DNA of 64,000 bases from Bacteroidaceae bacterium (lineage in GTDB: Bacteria > Bacteroidota > Bacteroidia > Bacteroidales > Bacteroidaceae): contig JAGCFP010000043.1 of assembly GCA_017650045.1 (NCBI GenBank), positions 62,001-126,000 of the forward strand, written 5' to 3'. Within the stretch, counting starts at the first letter, position 1; the number at the start of each line of letters is the position of its first letter. The notes under the pieces were generated by a model. The model saw only the letters and a list, made by a program, of their open reading frames with translations. It searched no databases and was not told where the DNA came from. Below are positions 18,104 through 25,816 of the stretch, in pieces. The position numbers and the translations under genes were made by a program.

Positions 18104-18838
18104 ATGACAAGCAAATATCATATCAAGTGGGCATCAAATTTAATAGTAAGTGAATTACATTTAAATCCTCACGAAATTGCATGTGCCGAGAAAATCTATG
18201 GCAATTTGGCGATGAGTAAAGAAAGAGGTAACCTCTGTTGCATAGAATACTATCCGATAGAAGCACTTTCATTGAATTCTTCCAAAAGTGTTGTAGGTAT
18301 AGATATCCCATGCTTTATAGAGAAAGATCAAAATTCTGCTACAAGAACTATCATGATTATAGGAGAAGCACCAAGACGTAATGTGTGTGGAAAAGGAACA
18401 AATTTAGTACTGCTTGGTACTCCTTATGCTATACAATATAAAGAATTTCCTGAACAGTGCTGGGTTTATAAACAAATATTCAAAGGGCTGTTGGATGATT
18501 ACAATTTATATCTCACCGATGCCTTAAAGGTGTGGCCTAAAACATGCGCTTCTACCTATTCAAACAAAGAATGGAAGGATATACTGAAAAGAGAAATATT
18601 ATGTGTTAATCCTACCATGATAGTCACATTCGGCAGAGTGGCTAAAAATATGCTTGACCAAATCATAAAAGAAGGACCCTATGGCATTGATATACGTAAT
18701 GTGATTCATCCAAGTCAGATGAATAATAATTTATGGAGTTCATTGGGAGTCTGTCCTTGCCATATCCCTCAATTTGTTTTAAAATTCATCTTGGAAAATC
18801 AAGGAGAAAGAAACATGTATAATTGTATAATAAAGTAA
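18104..18838 (+). CDS. Uracil-DNA glycosylase superfamily-like protein
   Basis: The 244-residue protein shows the layout of the UDG superfamily: IIGEAPRRNVCGKG in place of motif I, LTDALKVWP in the position of the N-V-V-K strand, TFGRVAKNML, and IHPSQMNNN as the terminal H-P-S motif. The active-site residues differ from classical family 4 enzymes, so base specificity is open. The N-terminal 75 residues are unassigned. The longest frame begins at 18077 inside the preceding gene, but ATG 18104 is preferred because it clears that gene by 17 bases. It shares the AT-rich composition of its neighbours. DNA repair or a defence-related DNA-processing role are both possible. Confidence 0.6.
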   Translation: MTSKYHIKWASNLIVSELHLNPHEIACAEKIYGNLAMSKERGNLCCIEYYPIEALSLNSSKSVVGIDIPCFIEKDQNSATRTIMIIGEAPRRNVCGKGTNLVLLGTPYAIQYKEFPEQCWVYKQIFKGLLDDYNLYLTDALKVWPKTCASTYSNKEWKDILKREILCVNPTMIVTFGRVAKNMLDQIIKEGPYGIDIRNVIHPSQMNNNLWSSLGVCPCHIPQFVLKFILENQGERNMYNCIIK

Positions 18839-18848
18839 AAATACTGCA

Positions 18849-19940
18849 ATGAAGAAAACAATGAAGTGTGCTTGCTGTCTTTGTATGTTATTGGGCATAA
18901 CTCTGATTTTAGCAAGCTGTAAGAGTAAAGAAGAAAAGATAGCTGAGGCTATCGAGTTATTAAAACAAGAGAAAGTGGCAGAAGCCATTACCCTATATCA
19001 AGAAATTGAGGATGTGCAGGATACTGTCTTGCTTAATCGTCTGGGCGATATTTATGCTAAAGGCAAGGGTATAGAGCAAGATTCTGCTATGGCTCTTTCA
19101 CTATTTGAGAAATCTGCCAATTTGGGGAGTCCATATGCACAACATTTTATGGGACTTGCATACGGCTTCGGCGAAGGATTAAAGAAAGACGACAAAGAAG
19201 CTTCAAAATGGTACAAAAAAGCAGCTGATCAAGGATATAGAAGTTCATTATATCGTCTGGGAATTAATTACAAAGAAGGTTGGGGAGTAGAAAAAGACCC
19301 CAATAAAAGTATAGAATTGCTCAAACAGGCTGTTGATAAGGGACATATAAGAGCTATGGTTGAACTTGGATACAGTTATAAGCTTGGTGAAGGTATTCTT
19401 GTTAATAAGGAAGAGGCTGTAAAATATTTCCAAATGGCTGCAGATAAAGGGGATGAATTTGGATTTCTTGAACTTGGTAAAGCCTATCAAAATGGAGATG
19501 GAGTGAAAAAAGATCCAGAGAAATCCTTTGAGAATTATTTAAAGTCTGCAGAAAAAGGCAATTCTAGTGCTCAATTTTCTGTAGCCTATGACTATCAATA
19601 TGGCATAGGTGTAAAGAAAGATGAAGCAAAAGCAGCGGAATGGTATTTAAAGGCCGTTAATCAAGGAAATGTTGGTTCTATGATAAACCTAGGCTTAATG
19701 TATGAATACGGTAAAGGCGTAGGAAAAAATATGGCTAAAGCATTTGAAATGTATAAAATGGCAGCAGAAGCTAATGATAAGGTGGCTCAATACAATGTAG
19801 GTAATTGCTATTATCTTGGAAAAGGAGTGGAAAAAAACTATAAGGAAGCTGCAAAATGGTATCAAAAATCTGCAGAACAGGGTTATGATAATGCCAGAAT
19901 AGCTATAGAAAATATGTCTTATAATGGAGTATTATATTAA
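18849..19940 (+). CDS. Sel1-like repeat lipoprotein
   Basis: A lipoprotein signal (lipobox LASC, Cys near residue 25) is followed by about eight Sel1-type helical repeats of roughly 36 residues. Each has a core like LGxxYxxGxGVxKDxxKAxxWYxKAAxxGxxxA, for example GLMYEYGKGVGKN and GNCYYLGKGVEKN. Sel1 repeats form a solenoid that binds other proteins, so this is likely an envelope-attached scaffold or adaptor rather than an enzyme. It sits 10 bases after the UDG-like gene and 16 bases before another lipoprotein gene, in the same AT-rich run. Confidence 0.88.
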   Translation: MKKTMKCACCLCMLLGITLILASCKSKEEKIAEAIELLKQEKVAEAITLYQEIEDVQDTVLLNRLGDIYAKGKGIEQDSAMALSLFEKSANLGSPYAQHFMGLAYGFGEGLKKDDKEASKWYKKAADQGYRSSLYRLGINYKEGWGVEKDPNKSIELLKQAVDKGHIRAMVELGYSYKLGEGILVNKEEAVKYFQMAADKGDEFGFLELGKAYQNGDGVKKDPEKSFENYLKSAEKGNSSAQFSVAYDYQYGIGVKKDEAKAAEWYLKAVNQGNVGSMINLGLMYEYGKGVGKNMAKAFEMYKMAAEANDKVAQYNVGNCYYLGKGVEKNYKEAAKWYQKSAEQGYDNARIAIENMSYNGVLY

Positions 19941-19956
19941 TTAAAAAAATATTTAT

Positions 19957-20478
19957 ATGAAAAAAATATTGTTTATTATATCCTTATTTATAGTCTTTTC
20001 TCTAATGATGACATCCACAGGATGCACATCGTCTGCTAAAAAAGCAGAAGCTGACTCTATAGCAAGGGCTGATTCCATAGCTCGTGCAGATTCTATTGCA
20101 CGCGTGGACTCTATAGCCAATGTAATCAAGCAAATCGAGACACAGGCTCCCGATAGACTGAAAGAATTCTATCGCAACTATGTTTTTGGGGAGAAAGAAG
20201 TTAATGACATAATTATTTCTAATTATTGTACAGAAAATTTAGCTAAAAAGCTTCGTGATGATTACGAATACGAAGGTGGTGGATATGCTATTTGGGATTT
20301 CCGTAGTGGATTCCAGGATGGTGATATAGACGAAGGCATAGCTACTGAGATAGAATCAATGGGAGATAACAAGTTCCGTGTGCGCTACATTGATATGGGT
20401 GCCGTACGCTCATGCGTCATCAAGGTGGTTTGGGAAAACGATAAGGTACTTTTTGATGAAATATTGCCTGCGGAATAG
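19957..20478 (+). CDS. Lipoprotein with tandem ADSIAR repeats, unknown function
   Basis: The signal peptide ends in a lipobox (STGC, Cys near 23). Residues 31-50 are a short tandem repeat of ADSIAR/VDSIAN that should form a helical spacer from the membrane. The C-terminal domain (about 55-173) starts with a helix, APDRLKEFYRNYVFG, and ends in two strands, consistent with a small NTF2-like or DUF3828-like fold; this is a guess from pattern. The gene ends the AT-rich run. The hairpin arm 16 bases beyond the stop is the probable terminator that the IS element has split. Confidence 0.75.
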   Translation: MKKILFIISLFIVFSLMMTSTGCTSSAKKAEADSIARADSIARADSIARVDSIANVIKQIETQAPDRLKEFYRNYVFGEKEVNDIIISNYCTENLAKKLRDDYEYEGGGYAIWDFRSGFQDGDIDEGIATEIESMGDNKFRVRYIDMGAVRSCVIKVVWENDKVLFDEILPAE

Positions 20479-20493
20479 ACATTCCTTCTGAGG

Positions 20494-20510
20494 AACAACA
20501 GCAGCTATAC
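20494..20510 (+). terminator. Left arm of a hairpin split by the IS element
   Basis: This 17-base sequence (AACAACAGCAGCTATAC) is perfectly complementary to 21983-21999 on the far side of the insertion sequence. Removing the element leaves a 17-base-pair stem with a loop of about 24 bases, 15 bases beyond the stop of the lipoprotein gene. The natural reading is that a terminator hairpin was the insertion target. Confidence 0.6.
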
Positions 20511-20564
20511 CATCAAGAGTGATATGAACCCCGAAAGTTAGACAAATAATTTTCGGGGTTTGTT

Positions 20565-21101
20565 ATGTTAGAAAGGAAAAGGAAGAGGCATGATTATGCA
20601 GACATATTGAAGTACATGCATTTATTAGAGGATGGATGGTCTATTATTTCCATACACAAAAAGTATGGTATAGATCATAATCAACTATGGGTTTTATGGC
20701 AAAAATATCAGGTGTTAGGTCCGTCTGGACTAGAGAAAACAGGCCATATTAAGACTGATTTTGCATTAAGAAGGAAAATAGTGCTTGATATTGAAGAAAA
20801 TCATTTAACTTTGCACGCAGCTATGCTAAAATATGGGGCCAGTCCGAGAAGGATATGTACATGGCTAAAAATGTACAGACAATATGGCTTGGACGCTCTG
20901 GCTGCATCTAAGAAACGAGGCAGGCCACCAGGTATGGGAAGACCGAGAAAGAACAGTAAACCGCTCACAGAGCTCGAAAGGCTTCGTAAGGAAGTTCAGG
21001 AGCTCAAGACAGAGAATGCTCTGCTAAAAAAAGTGAGAGCCTTAGTCGAGGAAAGGAATGCCCGACTACGCGAGATTGGGCACGGGCCATCGAAGAACTA
21101 A
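20565..21101 (+). CDS. IS3-family OrfA (HTH protein)
   Basis: The 178-residue OrfA of the element has two helix-turn-helix segments (IISIHKKYGIDHNQLWVLW and LHAAMLKYGASPRRICTWL) for binding the inverted repeats, a basic linker with KKRGRPPGMGRPRK, and a C-terminal leucine-zipper-like helix beginning LERLRKEVQELKTENALL. Within that helix a run of seven A and a G (21026-21033), read A-AAA-AAG, is the expected -1 slippage site that yields the OrfAB transposase. Confidence 0.92.
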   Translation: MLERKRKRHDYADILKYMHLLEDGWSIISIHKKYGIDHNQLWVLWQKYQVLGPSGLEKTGHIKTDFALRRKIVLDIEENHLTLHAAMLKYGASPRRICTWLKMYRQYGLDALAASKKRGRPPGMGRPRKNSKPLTELERLRKEVQELKTENALLKKVRALVEERNARLREIGHGPSKN

Positions 21102-21127
21102 GGCATGAAGGACATCCTCTGCAGTTT

Positions 21128-21940
21128 ATGTTGTATAGGATGAAGATGGCTCGTTCTGTATTCTATTACCATCTCTCACACATGGATAAAGATGATGGAT
21201 ATGAGGGAATCAGGGAACGTATAAAGCAGATATATGACAGGAATCAAGGCCGCTATGGGTACAGGAGAATATGTATGGAACTGCGCCGGGGTGAAGATAT
21301 AGTTATTAATCACAAAACGGTGCAGAAACTGATGAAGCAGATGGACCTCAAGGCAAAGACTAAGAAACGGCATTATCACTCGTACAAAGGGGAGATAGGT
21401 AAGATTGCTCCTAATGTTCTGGAACGTGATTTCTGTACAGACAGGCCCAATCAGAAATGGGCTACAGATGTCACACAAGTATGTATTGACAACCGGAAAC
21501 TATACCTGTCGCCCATATTGGATATGTTTGATGGAGGGATTATATCCTATACAATTTCTAGCAGTCCAAACTTGCAGATGGTCTTATCTATGCTCAAGAA
21601 GGCCTTTAAGAAGTATCCGCAACTAGATGGTCTTACCCTGCACTCGGATCAAGGCTGGCATTACCAGCATAGCATATACCAGAAGATGCTTAAAGACCAT
21701 GACATCACGCAAAGTATGTCCCGTAAAGGCAACTGTCTGGATAATGCTATGATGGAGAATTTCTTTGGCCTAATGAAAAACGAACTCTTGTATGCAGACA
21801 AGTTTGAAAGTATAGAGGATTTTCAGAGAGCACTAAGAAGATATATTGATTGGTATAACAATAAAAGAATAAAACTGAGGTTAAAAGGAATGAGCCCGGT
21901 ACAATACCGAGCTCACTACTATAGAGAGTTGAATAATTAA
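21128..21940 (+). CDS. IS3-family OrfB (DDE transposase catalytic subunit)
   Basis: The rve-type integrase core has all three acidic residues: ATDVTQV (first Asp), LHSDQGWHY (second Asp) and NAMMENFFGLMKNE (Glu), preceded by the IS3 HTH_21 segment QGRYGYRRI. The ATG at 21128 opens the 270-residue frame, but the -1 frame is open and coding-like back to the slippery run at 21026-21033 (it reads EELRHEGHPLQFMLYRM across the ATG). The working transposase is therefore probably the OrfAB fusion. Confidence 0.93.
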   Translation: MLYRMKMARSVFYYHLSHMDKDDGYEGIRERIKQIYDRNQGRYGYRRICMELRRGEDIVINHKTVQKLMKQMDLKAKTKKRHYHSYKGEIGKIAPNVLERDFCTDRPNQKWATDVTQVCIDNRKLYLSPILDMFDGGIISYTISSSPNLQMVLSMLKKAFKKYPQLDGLTLHSDQGWHYQHSIYQKMLKDHDITQSMSRKGNCLDNAMMENFFGLMKNELLYADKFESIEDFQRALRRYIDWYNNKRIKLRLKGMSPVQYRAHYYRELNN

Positions 21941-21972
21941 TGTTTAATTTAATGTCCAACTTTTAGGGGTCA

Positions 21973-22852
21973 CATCAGAGTAGTATAGCTGCTGTTGTTG
22001 TTTGTACCCCATCCTTATCCATTAAGAATAGAGCCTCTATACACCTTGAATAGAGTCGTTAAACCAATCGTTTGTAACTTACGAACCATCGGAATTCTTA
22101 TTGCAAACTAATCACGTAATTTGTTCCTGTCAATACTCTGCGTTATTTGCGTCATCAATATTTATAACTTTCATAACTTTCCTATAGGAATACATTTGGT
22201 TCGGGGTAAATGTATTTATTAGAAAAAGTTGGTTTTCTAATGACGCAAATGACGCAAGGTAAACAATATGCAAATAATAGACAAGCATTCGATAAAGAAC
22301 CACTTTTTTGCATATACCCTTTTTGAAACTTTCTAACTAGCTAAAATTATTTTTCTAGTTAGGAAAAAATATTTTCTACGTGCAGGAACAAATTTTTATA
22401 CACGTAGAGTTTTTGACGGCCCCTTCTGCATATTTATGCAAAAAGCTTTTTTACCTTCACCCTTCACCTTGTCCGAATTAAATCATAATCATCATTAGGA
22501 AATTAAGGTGAAAGTAATGTTCTTTACCTTCACCAACCTTCACCGACCTTCACCTTTGACCTTGATTACGTAACTGATTTTTATTTATCTTATAGAAATA
22601 TAATGGTGAAGGTAGGTGAAAGTGAATGCTTTTACTTTCACCTATCTAATTATCTAATAAACAGCAAGATAAAGTCCAAAGGTGAAGGGTGAAGGTAAAA
22701 ACATATTTTGTTACTACCACCATATAAAATTTGAGAATTTTCTAGAAAACAGCACAAAAGAATTTGAGAATTTTGTATTTTTGTACTTATTTTAGTATCT
22801 ACTTGAGGAAACATGTAACATGTTTTCTACGCGTAGTAATAACTCCGCCCCA
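21973..22852. other. 880-base non-coding region dense in short inverted and direct repeats
   Basis: No frame here is credible as a gene. The region holds the right arm of the split hairpin (21983-21999); a near-perfect inverted pair of TGCGTyATTTGCGTCAT at about 22139-22155 and 22239-22258; CTAACTAG/CTAGTTAG at about 22332-22362; CTACGTG/CACGTAG at about 22376-22407; TGCATA/TATGCA pairs; a cluster of CTTCACC and its complement GGTGAAG between 22452 and 22697; and a 14-base direct repeat AATTTGAGAATTTT at 22728-22741 and 22761-22774. Its origin is not recognised. Confidence 0.6.
22452..22697. repeat. Cluster of CTTCACC/GGTGAAG heptamers in both orientations
   Basis: Copies of CTTCACC lie at about 22454-22468 (two), 22527-22553 (three, spaced CTTCACCAAC-CTTCACCGAC-CTTCACC), with GGTGAA(A/G) copies at about 22506, 22604-22621 and 22680-22695. 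The mixture of orientations allows long stems. A sister cluster built on CCTCACC occurs at 42484-42725. Confidence 0.65.
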
Positions 22853-24040
22853 TTATGCATACTTATGCAAGAAAGTAAGCCTCCACGCATAAGCGACCAT
22901 CACAGCGAAACCTACCAACGGCACAATGAAGGCTGCAGAGAGGCTGACCACATCGGCCAGGAGACCCATGAGCATAGTTCCTATGGCACCACCTATCGGG
23001 GTGAGCATCAGGATGCTGGATCCTCGCTTGGTAAGGCTTCCCAGTCCACTGAGGGAGAGTGAGAACACGGTAGGGAACATGATGGCCTCAAAGGCATAAT
23101 TGGCTATCAGGGCGTAGAGCGACAGCTGACCCACATTCATGAATACTAAGGCACAGCAGATCACCGTACCAATGGCGCAGATCAGCAATACCAGTTCTGC
23201 ACGTACACGACTCATCACCCCACTCCCAACAAACCTCATGCACATGAACAATAGGAAACCAAACGAGAGCAGACGGGAGGCTGTGGCAGGGTCAATGCCT
23301 CGCACACGCTCTGCATAGTTGATAAACAGGCTGTTAATGGAAATCTCTGCTATCTCATAGAAGATGAGGGCAATGAAGCCAAAGAGGAACAGGCGATTGT
23401 GCAACAAACTGCGATAGCCTTCTCCATCAGTAGCAGAGACTTGCTCTGTCTTGATCTCTGGCAGCTTCATACGGCTGAACGACAAGGCGATGATAACCAC
23501 GGCTATACCCATCACTGCATAAGGCATGGAGATGCTGGCAGCTCCTCCTGTGAAGAGCAAAGCACCACCCAACCACGGGCCGCAGATATTACCCAGACCA
23601 TTGAACGACTGTGCCAAATTCAGTCGGCTGGCTGCTGTTTCTGGGGCACCAAGCTCCGTCATATAGGGGTTGGCTGCCACCTCCAAGAAAACCAGTCCGC
23701 TGGCAATGACAAACATGGTGAAAAGGAAGAAGGGGAAGCTCATGATGCGCTCTCCTGGCAAGAAGAGCAGACACCCCAAACCAAAGATGAGCAGGCCCAT
23801 GACCATGCCTCGACGATATCCATATTTATTGAGGAAGATACCCGCAGGGATGGCCCAGAGAAAATAACCCAGGAAGAACGCTCCCTGCACCAAGGTGGAC
23901 TGGGAGATAGAGATATCCATCACGGTTTGGAAATGCTTGTTGAGCACATCCATGATGGCACGAGCAAAGCCCCAAAGGAAGAAAAGGGTGGCTACCATGA
24001 TAAATGGCAACCGGTATTCTTTTTTCACCAACTGACTCAT
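22853..24040 (-). CDS. FucP-family MFS sugar:proton symporter
   Basis: A 12-helix major facilitator of the fucose/glucose/galactose (FHS) branch. The N-terminal signature FFLWGFARAIMDVLNKHFQ is the FucP-type helix 1 with its conserved W-G-F and D-x-L-x-x-H-F. GLVFLEVAANPYMTELG in helix 4 and NLAQSFNGLGNICGP in helix 5 are further family blocks. The 395-residue length is typical. In Bacteroidales this branch serves L-fucose, N-acetylglucosamine, mannose and others, so the substrate is open. It is divergent from plsC, and a -7 box lies at 24060-24067. Confidence 0.88.
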   Translation of the reverse strand: MSQLVKKEYRLPFIMVATLFFLWGFARAIMDVLNKHFQTVMDISISQSTLVQGAFFLGYFLWAIPAGIFLNKYGYRRGMVMGLLIFGLGCLLFLPGERIMSFPFFLFTMFVIASGLVFLEVAANPYMTELGAPETAASRLNLAQSFNGLGNICGPWLGGALLFTGGAASISMPYAVMGIAVVIIALSFSRMKLPEIKTEQVSATDGEGYRSLLHNRLFLFGFIALIFYEIAEISINSLFINYAERVRGIDPATASRLLSFGFLLFMCMRFVGSGVMSRVRAELVLLICAIGTVICCALVFMNVGQLSLYALIANYAFEAIMFPTVFSLSLSGLGSLTKRGSSILMLTPIGGAIGTMLMGLLADVVSLSAAFIVPLVGFAVMVAYAWRLTFLHKYA

Positions 24041-24059
24041 AGGTACAATAAATTTACGA

Positions 24060-24067
24060 CAAAGATA
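24060..24067 (-). promoter_or_regulatory. -7 box for the FucP-like porter
   Basis: TATCTTTG on the minus strand, 20 bases before the ATG at 24040; a full TAnnTTTG match. Confidence 0.55.
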
Positions 24068-24088
24068 GCGACTATTAATAAAAATGTA

Positions 24089-24096
24089 TAATTTTG
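24089..24096 (+). promoter_or_regulatory. -7 box for plsC
   Basis: TAATTTTG, 21 bases before the ATG at 24118. It is back to back with the divergent box at 24060-24067. Confidence 0.5.
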
Positions 24097-24117
24097 TGGC
24101 GTTAAAATAATGACCTT

Positions 24118-24873
24118 ATGATACACCTTTTATATAATATTTACTTAGTTTGCATTGGCCTACCTCTGTTTCTGCTATCGACACTTCTCTGCGCCCTGAC
24201 TACTACCATCGGCTCTGCCATCGGTGGTGCGCATTTCTGGGGCTACTGGCCAGGGAGAATTTGGTGCCGCTTCGTGCTGTTCAGCTTGCTGATCCCCGTG
24301 CATGTGGAAGGCAGAGAGCATCTCGAGAAGCGCACGTCGTATGTCTTCGTGCCCAATCATCAAGGAGCATTCGACATTTTTCTGGTGTATGGTTACCTGA
24401 ACCGCAATTTCAAATGGATGATGAAGAAGAGCTTGCGAAAGATTCCGTTCGTGGGAAAAGCCTGTGAGAGCGCTGGGCATATCTTTGTAGACAAGAGCTC
24501 CCCTGCTAAGATAAAGCATACGATAGACCAGGCAAAAGCATCCTTGGTGGATGGGGTGTCACTGGTCGTATTCCCAGAAGGTTCACGCACGTTTACTGGG
24601 CACATGGGACATTTTAAGCGAGGGGCTTTCCAGATGGCAGACGACCTGCAACTAAGTGTGGTTCCCGTCACGATAGATGGTTCGTTCGACATCATGCCAC
24701 GCACGGCTAAATGGATCAAATGGCATCCGCTACGTATGACAATTCACGATCCTATCCCACCTCAAGGAAAGGGGGCTGAGAATATTCAGACGTCTATGAA
24801 ACTGGCTTGGGAGGCTGTACAGAGTGCTTTGCCAGAGCGGCATAAGGGATTTATCCAGAACCCAGATCAGTAA
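24118..24873 (+). CDS. plsC: 1-acyl-sn-glycerol-3-phosphate acyltransferase
   Basis: PlsC adds the second acyl chain to lysophosphatidate at the inner membrane. An N-terminal membrane helix (about 5-30) precedes the acyltransferase blocks: NHQGAFDIF (catalytic H and D of the HxxxxD motif), the KKSLRKIPFVGKA strand, and FPEGSRTFTG for glycerol-phosphate binding, followed by VVPVTIDGS. At 251 residues it is a normal length. The stop at 24873 abuts the stop of the convergent DUF4369 gene with no gap. Confidence 0.92.
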   Translation: MIHLLYNIYLVCIGLPLFLLSTLLCALTTTIGSAIGGAHFWGYWPGRIWCRFVLFSLLIPVHVEGREHLEKRTSYVFVPNHQGAFDIFLVYGYLNRNFKWMMKKSLRKIPFVGKACESAGHIFVDKSSPAKIKHTIDQAKASLVDGVSLVVFPEGSRTFTGHMGHFKRGAFQMADDLQLSVVPVTIDGSFDIMPRTAKWIKWHPLRMTIHDPIPPQGKGAENIQTSMKLAWEAVQSALPERHKGFIQNPDQ

Positions 24874-25668
24874 TCAACGGTTTCTTTCTGTAGCAATGTT
24901 CTGCTGATTGTGTTGCTGCAAGATGCGCTCTTCTTCCATGTTTTGCATCATGCGACGGTTCTCTTCGATCAGCATCATGTTCTCTTTTGCTTTGGACACA
25001 AAGTCTTTCACCCATTCCTGATTCAGGAAACTATCTGGGGCACTGTTGAGGATCGCTTCTATCTCATCTGTTAAGATAGGATATGGCAGAGAGCTACACA
25101 TCATCATAAATACGCTGGGACCCAAGATGTTATTGTAATTGTCGCTGATGAAGGAACGCACCAAGGCATTCATCTGGCGGTTCAGGCTATCTATCTCCTG
25201 CTGAATCTGAACATGTATAAACTCAGGATTGGCTCCCTCCATAATGAGTCGTGCCTCACGGGAATGCAACAGACCCATCTGGAGCTCCATACTGTTGCGC
25301 ATGTGGATGAAATCATAAAGGGCATCATTCATTGGGGTACCTTGTGCTTGCAGCGAGCGGTTTGTGATAGTCACGCTGATGTCTCCATTCTCCAGGATGA
25401 TAGGCATCAGTCCCTCATTGTCGAAATAGAGGGTCACCATCTTGGTAGTATCGGCCTTACCGTTCATAGAGAAGATCCCATGTACCACTTCTGCAGAATC
25501 TACCTCTATCCACTGACCATTCTCCAATGTACGGAGAGAAAGTTTTTTTCCATCAAGAGTAGTAATATCAGAGTTGCCTGTGATTTGGTACGTACTGCTG
25601 CAAGAAGTGAGCAAGGCAAGTGTCACCAAAAGCATACCCCATATCCTATGTCGAAAACTAAAAATCAT
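24874..25668 (-). CDS. DUF4369-domain lipoprotein
   Basis: A lipobox (LLTSC, Cys near residue 23) gives a membrane-anchored lipoprotein. Residues 28-115 form the DUF4369 beta domain common in Bacteroidetes, often found N-terminal to a thioredoxin domain: ITGNSDITTLDGKKLSLRTL and the ILENGDISVTI strand. Here no thioredoxin part follows; instead the C-terminal half is helical, ends in a Met/Gln/Glu-rich segment (residues 225-264) and lacks a CxxC. Function is unknown. Promoter box at 25691-25698. Confidence 0.82.
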   Translation of the reverse strand: MIFSFRHRIWGMLLVTLALLTSCSSTYQITGNSDITTLDGKKLSLRTLENGQWIEVDSAEVVHGIFSMNGKADTTKMVTLYFDNEGLMPIILENGDISVTITNRSLQAQGTPMNDALYDFIHMRNSMELQMGLLHSREARLIMEGANPEFIHVQIQQEIDSLNRQMNALVRSFISDNYNNILGPSVFMMMCSSLPYPILTDEIEAILNSAPDSFLNQEWVKDFVSKAKENMMLIEENRRMMQNMEEERILQQHNQQNIATERNR

Positions 25669-25690
25669 TGTTTTATTTTTATTCTGCAGA

Positions 25691-25698
25691 CAAAGATA
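25691..25698 (-). promoter_or_regulatory. -7 box for the DUF4369 lipoprotein gene
   Basis: TATCTTTG on the minus strand, 22 bases before the ATG at 25668. Confidence 0.5.
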
Positions 25699-25752
25699 GA
25701 AATATTCTGAAAGAAAGATTCTCTAAAAAAAGGGATTTTCAAATGCTTTATG

Positions 25753-25760
25753 TATTTTTG
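25753..25760 (+). promoter_or_regulatory. -7 box for the first S46 peptidase
   Basis: TATTTTTG, 56 bases before the ATG at 25817, so the leader would be about 50 bases. Confidence 0.45.
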
Positions 25761-25816
25761 CACATTATTGGCTGCGACACGCCTATTTATTAAACTTAGA
25801 TAAGATTTTTTAAGAA

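Larger units (their letters stand above)
20525..21972 (+). mobile_element. IS3-family insertion sequence (IS150-like), complete
   Basis: Terminal inverted repeats are at 20525-20544 (TGAACCCCGAAAGTTAGACA) and 21953-21972 (complement TGACCCCTAAAAGTTGGACA), matching at 16 of 20 positions. Between them are an HTH OrfA and a DDE OrfB in the -1 frame, the IS3-family plan. Both frames are intact, so the copy may be active. No target-site duplication is obvious in the 3-4 bases on each side. The element sits in the loop of a perfect 17-base inverted repeat (20494-20510/21983-21999). Confidence 0.93.

Noticed and set aside
22452..22697. CTTCACC repeat cluster as a CRISPR array
   Set aside because: The units are only 7-8 bases, in both orientations and irregularly spaced, with no cas genes nearby. 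The same holds for 42484-42725 and for the ATTGAGA units at 38681-38706.
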